Source: an uncultured Christensenella sp.
GTDB taxonomy: Bacteria > Bacillota > Clostridia > Christensenellales > Pumilibacteraceae
Reading direction: 5' to 3'
Assembly (NCBI GenBank): GCA_910578545.1
Contig: CAJTPT010000005.1
Coordinates: 97,845 to 161,844, forward strand
Length of the DNA: 64,000 nt
In this document: positions 8,047 through 16,254 of the stretch, piece by piece
Layout: each line of letters starts with the position of its first letter
Position numbering within the stretch: the first letter of the stretch is position 1
The notes under the pieces: model-generated
Database searches by the model: none
What the model was told of the DNA's origin: nothing
The model's input: the letters and a program-made list of their open reading frames with translations, nothing else
Made by a program: the position numbers and the translations under genes

Positions 8047-9315
8047 ATGCAAGTAGCGTACATTACGCGCAAGGTGTTTGCCGACGATAGCGAAGAAATA
8101 AGAATAAAAATAAACAAACAAATCACACCCGGAACAATCGCAAAAGCAAAAGAAACCCGCAAACAAAATAAATTTTTAAATGAAAATCGCATTGCACAAA
8201 TTAAAAAACAAATCCACCAACTTAGATTTTACGACCCTCAATATTCACGCAAACTCCACCTATTAGAAAACGAATTAAAGTTACGAAACATTCAAAACGT
8301 ATGTCGTTCGGCACACCGTTCGCGGCAAGCATTATATGATATATGTAGGTGCAATGAATTTAAATTCTTTGTTACCTTTACGAATGACCCCGAAAAGATT
8401 GACCGCAACAATGATAAGCTGGTCAAGCGTAAGTTCACACAATGGGCGAATGATATTCGCAAGAAATTTCCAAATATGTATTACGTAGCAGTGCCCGAGT
8501 ATCACAAAAAAGGTGCACTGCATTTCCATTTGCTTATAGGCGGCGTGACGTTTGAGGAATTAGGCTGTGTGCCCGCACTGACAAAACGGGGGCGGTTGAA
8601 GTTTAAGAACGGCAAGCAAATATTTAACGTCACGGCATGGAAATGGGGATTTTCCACACTAAGCATAATCGAGAACGTAGAAGCAAGTAAGCACTATATT
8701 TGTAAGTACATAAGTAAGCAACACTTTGATGGTAGATTTTTCAATAAGCGTAGATATTATGCAAGCCATAATATTAAACGTCCGCTTATTGAAAAGCGGT
8801 GTGTAAAACCCGAGGATTGTTTAAACGGTATCGACGATAACGTTTACCTTGTCGAATATTTAAACCCCGAAAAGCAGTACTTAGTACTAAGCTATGACGG
8901 TAACGGTATTGTCAATGAAACAATGAATGCGCCCGCTGTCAAAGAGGATTTACAAGCCCTGCGCGGCCGCCGCAGTCGGGCGGCTTGTCCGCCCGATCGC
9001 GCGGCGCGTGTGCCTTACTTGACGGTAGGCACACTTAATAGGGAATTCACTGAATTTATGAATTCGCTGTATAAAAAATGCGTAGCAAGTAAGCAACATT
9101 ATGCTTCGTGTGATTGGCAGTACGAAAAAAAATATATAGAGCGCGTATTCTTTAAGACATTACGCGATTTTAGACAGCCGCACGAAGATTATGATTGCGA
9201 AAAATGGCAAGAGCAAACCATATTAGACGAGTATTACGCTAATATGGCGGTTAAACCGTGCCGTAATGAAAAAAGTGACATAGAATATTGTCGCGAAGTA
9301 GGCTTAATAGATTAA
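8047..9315 (+). CDS. HUH rolling-circle replication initiator of the inovirus-like element
   Basis: The 422-residue protein has the HUH nuclease motifs in order: a strand FFVTFTND (about 107-114), the metal-binding LHFHLL (His159, His161) and a catalytic-Tyr helix HYICKYISK (about residues 215-223). It would nick the plus origin and remain attached to the 5' end during rolling-circle replication. AAGGAAC precedes the ATG. Residues 305-322 are encoded by an unusual GC-rich hairpin block. It shares only the fold with the second HUH protein at 30817. Confidence 0.85.
   Translation: MQVAYITRKVFADDSEEIRIKINKQITPGTIAKAKETRKQNKFLNENRIAQIKKQIHQLRFYDPQYSRKLHLLENELKLRNIQNVCRSAHRSRQALYDICRCNEFKFFVTFTNDPEKIDRNNDKLVKRKFTQWANDIRKKFPNMYYVAVPEYHKKGALHFHLLIGGVTFEELGCVPALTKRGRLKFKNGKQIFNVTAWKWGFSTLSIIENVEASKHYICKYISKQHFDGRFFNKRRYYASHNIKRPLIEKRCVKPEDCLNGIDDNVYLVEYLNPEKQYLVLSYDGNGIVNETMNAPAVKEDLQALRGRRSRAACPPDRAARVPYLTVGTLNREFTEFMNSLYKKCVASKQHYASCDWQYEKKYIERVFFKTLRDFRQPHEDYDCEKWQEQTILDEYYANMAVKPCRNEKSDIEYCREVGLID
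8961..9008. repeat. GC-rich hairpin inside rep
   Basis: TCGGGCGG (8976-8983) pairs perfectly with CCGCCCGA (8989-8996), and flanking bases are almost pure G/C, in a gene that is otherwise AT-rich. The frame stays open and encodes an Arg/Ala/Pro-rich insert. It looks like an acquired palindromic element or a folded RNA/DNA signal. Confidence 0.6.
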
Positions 9316-9364
9316 AACAATAAAAGTTATTGGAATACAAATTGAATTTTGTTCTTATTATTTT

Positions 9365-9973
9365 TTAAAGTTGCGTTATTGAATAAAACTGTTGAAATAC
9401 TGGTATTTTTTCTTTATCGTAGTAAAGAAATTTTAATTGTGAATTATACGGTAATAAAATTTCACATTCAATATGTTTTTTGTTGACGTCAGTAAAAGCA
9501 ATGGCTTTTGAATTTTTGTTTATTAGTATTTTAATTAAAAGATTTTTATTATAGCGGTCATCATTACAAAATTTTGGGATAGTGGTTGTGCTTAAAAATT
9601 GCTTTATAGGTTTGATTTTTTTCTTATGTTTAATTAAATATTTATATTCGATTTGAGGTGAAAACCTATATAGAACCATGTTATTATTGAGTGTGTTATT
9701 GTTTATAAATTCTTGTATTGCTTTTGCTTTACAATATATTGAGTTGTTTGTTGAGATATTTTTATCTTGATTATATTCACGTAAAAATTTATTTATTTTT
9801 AAATAGCCGTGTCCTTGATAATAAAGTAATGGATTTAATTCATCAATTTTTTGGGGAAAAGAATAGATGTAGTTAATATAGCTTGAACTGTAGTTTTTTT
9901 CAAACCATTCATAATATTCGTTTGGTACTTCAAATTCTTTAAAATAATTGTTGTCGTAATAAATTGATTTCAT
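9365..9973 (-). CDS. Putative mono-ADP-ribosyltransferase (R-S-E class)
   Basis: The 202-residue product fits the ADP-ribosyltransferase exotoxin fold. YQGHGYLKINKFLR (52-65) matches the family's opening helix. LYRFS supplies Arg103, FLSTT (126-130) the Ser-Thr-Ser-like strand, and ECE (169-171) the ExE catalytic pair seen in arginine- or Rho-modifying toxins. No signal peptide is present, so it probably acts inside the host cell. It overlaps the upstream HTH gene by ATGA and is more AT-rich than the rest of the element. It could be a toxin, an exclusion factor or a host-modifying lysogeny factor. The target is unknown. Confidence 0.65.
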   Translation of the reverse strand: MKSIYYDNNYFKEFEVPNEYYEWFEKNYSSSYINYIYSFPQKIDELNPLLYYQGHGYLKINKFLREYNQDKNISTNNSIYCKAKAIQEFINNNTLNNNMVLYRFSPQIEYKYLIKHKKKIKPIKQFLSTTTIPKFCNDDRYNKNLLIKILINKNSKAIAFTDVNKKHIECEILLPYNSQLKFLYYDKEKIPVFQQFYSITQL

Positions 9974-10248
9974 TTTTTTTGTTCTTTGTGCGTTAATTTT
10001 GTATCAGCGTGTTCGTATGTAAATTCATACGCAGTTTCATATTGCCGTATTCCGCGCCCAACAAGCTCATCAAGGGAAATGCCGTAAAAATCTGCAAGTT
10101 GAACACAGAAATCTATATTGGGTAGTCCTTTATCGGCTTCCCACCAACTTATCATTTGTTGCTTTAATCCTGTGGCTTTTGAGAGTGCATTTTGAGTGTA
10201 CCCATTTTTTTCACGTTGATATTTTAATGCTTCGCCATATTTTGCCAT
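9970..10248 (-). CDS. XRE-family repressor of the inovirus-like element
   Basis: The 92-residue protein has an N-terminal HTH (YTQNALSKATGLKQQMISWWE) and a short charged C-terminus. AAAGGAG precedes the start. It is divergent from the main plus-strand operon. The region between holds three copies of an 18-bp dyad operator, the layout of a lysogeny repressor. The same transcript continues into the ADP-ribosyltransferase gene, so the repressor may also limit that protein. Confidence 0.85.
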   Translation of the reverse strand: MAKYGEALKYQREKNGYTQNALSKATGLKQQMISWWEADKGLPNIDFCVQLADFYGISLDELVGRGIRQYETAYEFTYEHADTKLTHKEQKK

Positions 10249-10266
10249 GTTGTAGCTCCTTTATGA

Positions 10267-10351
10267 ATATTTTACAGAAATTTATGTAAAATGTCTTGAC
10301 TTACAGAAATTTATGTAATATACTGTTTTAGTATTACAGAAATATCTGTAA
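10267..10351. promoter_or_regulatory. Divergent promoters with three repressor operators
   Basis: Operators of the form TTACAGAAATTTATGTAA lie at 10272-10289 and 10301-10318. A more symmetric TTACAGAAATATCTGTAA lies at 10334-10351. The rightward promoter is TTGACT (10296-10301), 17 bases, TATACT (10319-10324), with operator 2 filling the spacer. A leftward promoter (AAGACA, 17 bases, TAAAAT at 10267-10272) has operator 1 in its spacer. Repressor binding would shut both. Confidence 0.8.
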
Positions 10352-10380
10352 TAAATCAATCATAAACGAGGTAAACAAAA

Positions 10381-10644
10381 ATGAAAGCAAAGACAATACA
10401 AGAAATTTTGGCGTCGTTGAAAAAATTGGAACAATATGTTCCTAATAGAACTGTGTATTATGTTTTTTGGTTCGGTGAATGTGTAGAAATTTTTAATGCT
10501 AAATCCACTTTGGCGGCAAAGCGCAAAACTTCAAAGTTTTGTAATTCGGATGCCGATTTATATAAAGCGGATTGTGTTTGTTTAAAAGATTGGAACGGGG
10601 AAGATGTCGGAGTTTATTCTCCCCGTGAGGGTAAATGGTATTAA
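10381..10644 (+). CDS. Hypothetical protein, first gene of the inovirus-like operon
   Basis: An 87-residue soluble product starts behind GAGGT at 10368-10372. It contains three Cys and a Trp/Tyr-rich middle but no motif I recognise. Its position right after the operator-controlled promoter suggests early expression, perhaps in replication or regulation. Confidence 0.6.
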   Translation: MKAKTIQEILASLKKLEQYVPNRTVYYVFWFGECVEIFNAKSTLAAKRKTSKFCNSDADLYKADCVCLKDWNGEDVGVYSPREGKWY

Positions 10645-10657
10645 GGACGGTGACAGT

Positions 10658-10921
10658 ATGAAACTACGAGTAATGGGCACAGCGGAAGAGTGCAAGCAAG
10701 CACAATACTTTTATACTCGGTTAGGACATCAAAGCAACGTACGGTTTTGCACGGTAAGCGGATTATATCCCAATCGCGGAAGTATCGGCTATTACCGTGT
10801 GTATATTGAAATCGAGTACAAAGACGGTAGCAACATATATAGCGAAGAGTATGCGGAAGAGCGAGTGCGGCTTGCAGATACAACGAGTTATCCCGCATGC
10901 ATGTCGGATAAAGGCGGTTAA
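10658..10921 (+). CDS. Hypothetical protein of the inovirus-like element
   Basis: The start at ATG 10658 follows GGACGGTGA. The 87-residue product is rich in Tyr and charged residues with alternating beta-like strands (VRFCTVSGLY, YYRVYIEIEY) and no membrane span. It is tightly packed between neighbours. No family is recognised. Confidence 0.6.
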   Translation: MKLRVMGTAEECKQAQYFYTRLGHQSNVRFCTVSGLYPNRGSIGYYRVYIEIEYKDGSNIYSEEYAEERVRLADTTSYPACMSDKGG

Positions 10922-10923
10922 GC

Positions 10924-11100
10924 ATGGCGCATCACGATTACTACATAACGCTTGAAAAGAAGCGTAATCGAAAAGTATGGTGCGAAAAGCGTGGCAAGCT
11001 CCATGACGATAACCGCGCCAAAGCGAAAGAGCGTGAATGCTCAAAGAAAAAGTTATTACGTGCGGGACACTCGCGTTACGAGCCGAAAAAGGAGTATTAA
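10924..11100 (+). CDS. Small basic protein (58 aa)
   Basis: The ATG lies two bases after the previous stop codon. The product is very basic (Lys/Arg about a third of residues) with no hydrophobic segment. The frame ends in GGAGTATTAA, which supplies the ribosome site of the next gene. That coupling supports it as a real gene. It may bind nucleic acid. Confidence 0.6.
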   Translation: MAHHDYYITLEKKRNRKVWCEKRGKLHDDNRAKAKERECSKKKLLRAGHSRYEPKKEY

Positions 11101-11103
11101 TCT

Positions 11104-11379
11104 ATGGCAAAAAACAACGGTCGGAAACGCTTTTCGTTAAAAGAAAAGCTGGCACACTACACGGCGGTCGCAAAAGGCGAAAAGGCTGTCAAGAAAGACA
11201 GCAAGTACAGCGAAGCCGAACAACAAGCGTACGCTCGAGGACAACTCGACGCGCGCAACGAAAGCCGCAGGATTTGGAAAAGTAAGAATTCTACGGCAAT
11301 GGAAAAGCAAGCATATAAGGACAAAAAAGCCGCCGAACGCGCGGAACGTAAAGCCAAGAAAGGCAAAGGAGCAAAATAA
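11104..11379 (+). CDS. Basic charged protein (91 aa)
   Basis: Translation starts behind AAAGGAG. The product is dominated by Lys, Arg, Glu and Ala and is probably helical, ending in KAKKGKGAK. It has no membrane segment, so it is not a typical coat protein. A DNA-binding or packaging role is only a guess from composition. Confidence 0.6.
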   Translation: MAKNNGRKRFSLKEKLAHYTAVAKGEKAVKKDSKYSEAEQQAYARGQLDARNESRRIWKSKNSTAMEKQAYKDKKAAERAERKAKKGKGAK

Positions 11380-11381
11380 TT

Positions 11382-11705
11382 ATGGTAGGAAAGTTTGAAG
11401 GTATTTTGGTAGGTTATCGTACTTACGACAAGGCAGTCAAAGACGATAAAGGTAATAAGACAGGTACAAGCGTATCGCAACATGTTTATGATGTGTATTG
11501 CGAGGGCGTGAGAAAGGACAAGGCAACAGGTTTGTTTGCTGACGGGTGTAAAGTCATATCGGTTATAGAAGAGGAAGACGTTTTGCCGAAAAAGCACCAC
11601 GGCATGCAAGTTCAGTTCTACGGCGAAACAAAAGAGTTTCGCGGCAAGGACGGCAATCCAAATACGCGCATTGAATATTCGGGTATCGTAGAGGTGACGA
11701 AATGA
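11382..11705 (+). CDS. Possible ssDNA-binding protein of the inovirus-like element
   Basis: The 107-residue product is small, soluble and beta-rich, ending in RIEYSGIVEVTK. In filamentous phages a small ssDNA-binding protein lies between replication and coat genes, and this gene holds that place. No sequence motif proves it. It overlaps the next start by ATGA. Confidence 0.4.
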   Translation: MVGKFEGILVGYRTYDKAVKDDKGNKTGTSVSQHVYDVYCEGVRKDKATGLFADGCKVISVIEEEDVLPKKHHGMQVQFYGETKEFRGKDGNPNTRIEYSGIVEVTK

Positions 11706-12769
11706 AAAAGAGCACCATGGGATTTTTAACAGGCGTGTCGGTTGTCACGGCAGGCGTGCTTGGTTTGGGCGCGGTATCGTCGTGGTTTACGAATTGGGAT
11801 ACAAAGACGTGGTTCGGTCGCGGTGGCAATAATGCCGTCGTTCAGCCCGAAAACCCGGACAAACCTCAACCCCCGATAATAGACGAAAACACGCATAACG
11901 GCGGCGCGATAATATCCGATTTTGAGAATAACGGTATAAGCGTGTTAAGTGCAAGGCTTCCGCGCGCGGCATATGCGGCTAACGGTATAAGCGAACAAGT
12001 CGATACGGCGTATCTGCTCACCGCAACGATTGAGCCCGCGGAAACTTTTGACAAGACGGTAGATTGGTCGGTCGCGTGGGTCGACCCCGAAAGCGAGTGG
12101 GCGGCAGATAAAACGGTCACCGACTACGTAACGGTAACGCCTACGGAAGACGGCGCGCTTACGGCAAACGTCGTATGTTTGCAAGCGTTTGGCGAACAAG
12201 TCAAGGTTATTGTAACGAGCCGCGATAAACCGTCGGTAAAAGCAAATTGTTTATGCGACTACGCAAAGCGTATAAGCTCGTTTGAAGTAACTATGCATCA
12301 AGGGCACAATCCTAATAATTATTTTATGCGTCTAAGCGATTCTTCTTTAGCGTATATCCCCGCTAAGATTGAGTGGCAACTTAATGTTACGCCAATATAT
12401 ACGTTAGGCACCGTTGCCGATAGTTTTAAAAGGTCGGTATATTTCATGGTTTCGGACTACGCAGTGGGTTCGGGCGGCTATCATGTTGAGCGTGTTGAGG
12501 TTCCCGCGGGTATAGGGGAAAGCGGTTGTTTTACTCTTGACAGTATTGCAAACAAGATATTTACCAAGTCCGACGGCACTCCCGGCACTGTCGGTTTTTA
12601 TAATTGGCTTAAAGATTATCCTGTCGGCAAAGGTCAAATGACTTTGACTATACAGTTTACGGGCAATCATTCCGAATACACGTGGACGAAAGATTTTATA
12701 ATTAATGCCGATTTATATAAAGTCAGTGCGGACTCTGTCACGGTGGACAATCCGAATATTATCTTTTAA
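11702..12769 (+). CDS. Membrane-anchored surface protein of the inovirus-like element
   Basis: The 355-residue protein has an N-terminal hydrophobic segment (about 7-28). A Pro-rich linker (NPDKPQPP) follows, then beta-rich Ig-like stretches such as VDWSVAWVDP and TDYVTVTPTEDGALTANVV. The second half also looks beta-rich. It could be a virion tip or adsorption protein exposed after assembly. The role is inferred from position and architecture. Confidence 0.6.
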   Translation: MKKSTMGFLTGVSVVTAGVLGLGAVSSWFTNWDTKTWFGRGGNNAVVQPENPDKPQPPIIDENTHNGGAIISDFENNGISVLSARLPRAAYAANGISEQVDTAYLLTATIEPAETFDKTVDWSVAWVDPESEWAADKTVTDYVTVTPTEDGALTANVVCLQAFGEQVKVIVTSRDKPSVKANCLCDYAKRISSFEVTMHQGHNPNNYFMRLSDSSLAYIPAKIEWQLNVTPIYTLGTVADSFKRSVYFMVSDYAVGSGGYHVERVEVPAGIGESGCFTLDSIANKIFTKSDGTPGTVGFYNWLKDYPVGKGQMTLTIQFTGNHSEYTWTKDFIINADLYKVSADSVTVDNPNIIF

Positions 12770-12781
12770 GGCGGTATACAT

Positions 12782-14167
12782 ATGTTAAAACTACAAGCAA
12801 ATAAAACCCTCCAAGGTTATGTTTTATTCTTCTTATTGCTTGCGGTTATGTTGGTAAGCGGGTGGTTTGTACTGCCCGCTTTTGCCGATACTACGCCGCA
12901 GTATACAAGCGCATTAGCGGACTTGCAAAAGGACAAAGATTTCAACGCAAGCGACTATCCCGACAAAGAGAACGACTACTCAATACAAGTCATACAGATT
13001 GCGGAAACGCAAAACAAAGAGTTGTTCGTGTATACATATCAGCCGAGCCAAAAGACAATGTATTTTGTTGCGACAAGTATAAACATGTCGTTGACCGACA
13101 GCGGCGAGGGAACTAAGCCTTTCGGTTTAACGCTTTTAAACTGTGTCGGCGTGTTCTGTAAGTACAAGGTCGAGGGCGTGACGGTAAGCGGCGAATTGGT
13201 GAGATACTATAACATCACAAGCATATACCGTCCGTGGCAAAAAGGCATTGACGAGGAAACGGGCAACGACAATACAGTCGACGAAGTGGTTTTTGACGTG
13301 TCGCAGTTGTGGACTGTTGTCTGTGTCGACGGCGATTTGTCGTACTACCGAACGGATACCGAAACAATAACCATAACAAAGAAGTACGTAGATTATTTGA
13401 GATACCCTAACGGTTGGAAGTTCTCTTTTGTAAAGGACTCGTGCGACAGTCATTACGTAGCGTTTTCGACGGATAGGGATATAGAGTATCTTTTCGACGC
13501 AACGGTTAGCTACGTAACACAAGCATATATAGGCAATACGGCTGTTACCGAGGACATGGAGCCGAATGGCGGCGAGCATGAACAAACGGTGCACCTTCAA
13601 GACGTTGACGAAGCAAGCAATAAAGCCGATGGGTGGTGGGCTGAAAAGCACACATGGAACAGAATAGAGCGCGTTGCGGACTTTAAAAAGAATGAGGATT
13701 TAACCGCCGCGGCAAATGAGGGCATAACGGGTAAACAGTGGGTTTTACGCTTTGCCGAAACGGGCGTGTCTTACAGTGGCGGCGCGGCTTCGGGCTCTGT
13801 TTTAAGTCATATTAAGGTCACTGATGTAACAATATTGCAATTACATTTCAAGAGCAACGGCAAAATATATAACCTTGGCGTAGTAGACAACAAGCAGTCG
13901 GGCGATAGTAAGCCGGGCAACAAAGTTGAGAACGTCAATTTTTTCACAGGTCTAAAAAATTGGTTTGAAGACACGTGGCAGCTGCTTGTGTCTATAATCG
14001 TTGTCGTTATTCTGTTGGTGCTTTTGATTGTATTTTTCCCTACGGTGTTCCCGATTATCTTGACGTGCTTAAAGTGGCTTGTAAAAGGCGTGTGGTTTAT
14101 ATTTATTAAGTGTCCTTATCGTCTTATAAAGGCTATCGTAGACAAATGCAAAGGCGGTGGGGCATGA
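12782..14167 (+). CDS. Secreted protein with C-terminal membrane anchor, candidate minor coat (pIII/pVI-like)
   Basis: The 461-residue product has a signal peptide ending near FADTT (about 36), a long extracellular region and a C-terminal block of two close hydrophobic spans (about residues 395-440) before a Lys-rich tail. Signal, ectodomain, then C-terminal anchor just upstream of the Zot gene is the arrangement of inovirus adsorption proteins. Its stop overlaps the Zot start by ATGA. Confidence 0.6.
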   Translation: MLKLQANKTLQGYVLFFLLLAVMLVSGWFVLPAFADTTPQYTSALADLQKDKDFNASDYPDKENDYSIQVIQIAETQNKELFVYTYQPSQKTMYFVATSINMSLTDSGEGTKPFGLTLLNCVGVFCKYKVEGVTVSGELVRYYNITSIYRPWQKGIDEETGNDNTVDEVVFDVSQLWTVVCVDGDLSYYRTDTETITITKKYVDYLRYPNGWKFSFVKDSCDSHYVAFSTDRDIEYLFDATVSYVTQAYIGNTAVTEDMEPNGGEHEQTVHLQDVDEASNKADGWWAEKHTWNRIERVADFKKNEDLTAAANEGITGKQWVLRFAETGVSYSGGAASGSVLSHIKVTDVTILQLHFKSNGKIYNLGVVDNKQSGDSKPGNKVENVNFFTGLKNWFEDTWQLLVSIIVVVILLVLLIVFFPTVFPIILTCLKWLVKGVWFIFIKCPYRLIKAIVDKCKGGGA

Positions 14168-14949
14168 CTAATGCATTATTGTGGATAATCACTTGCGCGG
14201 CGTGTGGCGGTGTCGGTGTGCTTGTAACGTGTATCGTGTTGTTTGTGCGCCGTCACCGTGTTGTTAAATGGAATAAAGCCGATGAATGGCTTGTAAACGA
14301 ATTTAGGCGTTGTAACGTAATGGTGTTTGGTAAAAAGGGTAGCGGTAAAGATGTTATCTTTGCGCACGTCATAGCGTTGCGTGGTGCCAAGCATTACAGC
14401 AATATTCCATATAACGAGGATACCGAAGTAATTGACCTTTGTGAGATTGCCGCAGGGGATAACACCGTTGAGGATATTGCAAAGGGCACAATACGTAAAT
14501 TCGCACCACGCTTTGACGAGGGTTGCGACATATACGCATCCGACGTCGGTATTTATTTCCCAAATACGCTTTATCAAAAGTTAGACGAATTATACCCGTC
14601 GTTACCCGTTCACATGGCATTATCACGGCAGTTGTATAATAGTAACGTGCATACGAATTGCCAAGACCTTTTGCGCCCGTGGAAAAAGATACGCGAACAA
14701 GCCGACAGTTACATACAGGCTTTGCGAACGCGACTGCGCGATAATTGCTTATTCGTGGATATTGTAGGGTACGAACATCGAAACGTCAATGACGAAACCA
14801 TAAGCCCTATATGCAAGCATACTTTGCGTGTACCGTTATCCGAATTGCAGTACGATAGCCGTTACTTCCGCAATGTTTTTCTTAATCGTGAGTTAACGCC
14901 GTTTGAAAGGCTTCAAGGTATGATAAACGGGGGTGTAAACCATGTATAA
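14164..14949 (+). CDS. zot: Zot-like assembly ATPase (inovirus pI homologue)
   Basis: The 261-residue protein starts with one membrane span (about 3-28), followed by a P-loop FGKKGSGKD (55-63). Further on DIYASDVGIYF is a Walker B-like strand and MALSRQLYNSNVHTNCQDLLRP resembles the Zot helix after it. Zot proteins drive extrusion of filamentous phage across the membrane and are the hallmark gene of inoviruses. The P-loop ends in D rather than S/T, a small departure from the norm. Confidence 0.8.
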   Translation: MTNALLWIITCAACGGVGVLVTCIVLFVRRHRVVKWNKADEWLVNEFRRCNVMVFGKKGSGKDVIFAHVIALRGAKHYSNIPYNEDTEVIDLCEIAAGDNTVEDIAKGTIRKFAPRFDEGCDIYASDVGIYFPNTLYQKLDELYPSLPVHMALSRQLYNSNVHTNCQDLLRPWKKIREQADSYIQALRTRLRDNCLFVDIVGYEHRNVNDETISPICKHTLRVPLSELQYDSRYFRNVFLNRELTPFERLQGMINGGVNHV

Positions 14950-15139
14950 CGATAAATCAAATAAGTGGTTGAAAAAGGCAATTAAAGCGCATGTTAAAGT
15001 TATAGTCGCTTGTTATCAATACAAGTATTTTATGACTACCGAAGAGGACTTCAAGCGCGTAAAAAAAGAGCTTGCCGACCTCGTTCACGAATTGAAGCTT
15101 ATGCAAGCCGAATTAGCAAGCCGTCGGGGTAGGCTTTAA
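14942..15139 (+). CDS. Small coiled-coil-like protein (65 aa)
   Basis: It overlaps the Zot stop by eight bases and the integrase start by one base, so it is translationally coupled to both. The second half (FKRVKKELADLVHELKLMQAEL) is a likely coiled coil. It has no clear membrane span and no recognised family. Confidence 0.55.
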   Translation: MYNDKSNKWLKKAIKAHVKVIVACYQYKYFMTTEEDFKRVKKELADLVHELKLMQAELASRRGRL

Positions 15140-16017
15140 TGCACGAACTTTATGATGTGCTTAATACCATATCAGCAAAGCTTGATGTTATTGCGGATAA
15201 GCTCGACCATTTACCGACAGCGACACCGCCGCAAAGCGATAGGCTTTTCGGCGATTTCGCACAATACTATTTTGACACTTTCCGCAAGCGCAAAGTTGCG
15301 GCTAAAACCATGTCCAATGATATGTCGCGCTATAACAAGCATATTGCCCCAATATTCGGTCAAATACCGCTAACAGCTATCACGCCCGAACAAGTGCAAA
15401 ATATTGTCGACAGCCTATACGAACATCAAAAGACCGCGCACGAAGTGTTTACGCTTATAAACGTTATTTGCAAGGCGGCAATTAAGCACAACATCATTGC
15501 GCACAATCCTTGCGACCTTGTACTATTGACGGACTACGAAGCCGTGCACGGTGTAGCACTGACAAAAGACGAGGAACGTAAGCTTTTACGCATGACCGAC
15601 GGTACGCCGTATCAAACAATGTTTGCCGTCGCGCTCTATACGGGTCTACGCCCGAACGAGTACAAGACGGCACGAATAGAAAACGGCTTTATAGTTGCGC
15701 GAAATAGTAAACAGCATGACGGCAAGCAACACACAAAGCGCATACCCATTACGCCCATGCTTGTGCCTTACATACCCGAAAGCAAGATTTTGCCAAAGGC
15801 GCACAAAAATAGCATGACGGTACACTTTAAGCCGATACTGCCTATGCACAAGCTTTATGACATGCGCACAACATTCTACAGTCGTTGTATAGAGTGCGGT
15901 ATATCGGATATAGCTCGCAAGCTGTTCATGGGGCATACACTCGGCAAGCTTGGCAACGCCTATACCGACATAAGCGACGAATGGCTTATAAGCGAGGGCA
16001 ACAAGCTTAGCTATTAG
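15139..16017 (+). CDS. int: Tyrosine integrase of the inovirus-like element
   Basis: The 292-residue recombinase has a SAM-like N-terminal domain (about 36-130) and the catalytic set Arg171 (YTGLRPNE), Lys200, Arg243 (YDMRTTF), His266 (MGHTLG) and Tyr275 (NAYTDIS). The first His of the usual HxxR box is Tyr240. It lies next to tRNA-Thr, and the 24-bp repeat at the tRNA 3' end is its likely att core. Confidence 0.9.
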   Translation: MHELYDVLNTISAKLDVIADKLDHLPTATPPQSDRLFGDFAQYYFDTFRKRKVAAKTMSNDMSRYNKHIAPIFGQIPLTAITPEQVQNIVDSLYEHQKTAHEVFTLINVICKAAIKHNIIAHNPCDLVLLTDYEAVHGVALTKDEERKLLRMTDGTPYQTMFAVALYTGLRPNEYKTARIENGFIVARNSKQHDGKQHTKRIPITPMLVPYIPESKILPKAHKNSMTVHFKPILPMHKLYDMRTTFYSRCIECGISDIARKLFMGHTLGKLGNAYTDISDEWLISEGNKLSY

Positions 16018-16146
16018 TTGTGCTGTTATAGGTCTATCCCGGCAACAGCCGATTTTGCCAAGTGGTCAAAACCGCTCGAAAAATCGGCATTATGGTAAGC
16101 AATTATTCAATTTTGGTTGTAGAACAACCCGAAAACGGCAACAAAA

Positions 16147-16174
16147 AGCCCCCTTGGTGGTCAAGAGGGCATTT
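16147..16174 (+). terminator. Hairpin after the integrase gene
   Basis: GCCCCCTT and AAGAGGGC form a short stem followed by ATTT between the integrase and the tRNA. It is a weak terminator candidate. Confidence 0.4.
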
Positions 16175-16177
16175 GCC

Positions 16178-16201
16178 TTGGAGCTGTTACCGGGATTCGA
16201 A
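16178..16201 (+). repeat. attR: tRNA-Thr 3' end
   Basis: These 24 bases match 7524-7547 exactly and in the same orientation. They overlap the CCA end and T arm of tRNA-Thr, which stays intact after integration. Confidence 0.85.
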
Positions 16202-16254
16202 CCCGGGACCTCCACCTTACCAAGGTGGTGCTCTACCTACTGAGCCATAACAGC
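16179..16254 (-). tRNA. tRNA-Thr (anticodon GGT)
   Basis: The minus strand gives acceptor GCTGTTA/TAACAGC, a D arm, the anticodon stem CCACC/GGTGG with loop TTGGTAA, a T arm with GGTTCGAATCC and an encoded CCA. The anticodon GGT reads ACC/ACU threonine codons. It is the integration target of the inovirus-like element. Confidence 0.95.

Larger units (their letters stand above)
7524..16201 (+). mobile_element. Inovirus-like (filamentous phage) integrated element
   Basis: About 8.65 kb lies between the two 24-bp direct repeats. Gene order is HUH replication protein, divergent HTH/ADP-ribosyltransferase control module, small genes including a possible ssDNA-binding protein, two long membrane/surface proteins, a Zot-type ATPase, a 65-residue protein and a tyrosine integrase at the tRNA-proximal end. 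This modular order (replication, structure, assembly, integration) is that of inoviruses. No convincing small major coat protein was seen, so it may be divergent or defective. Confidence 0.8.
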
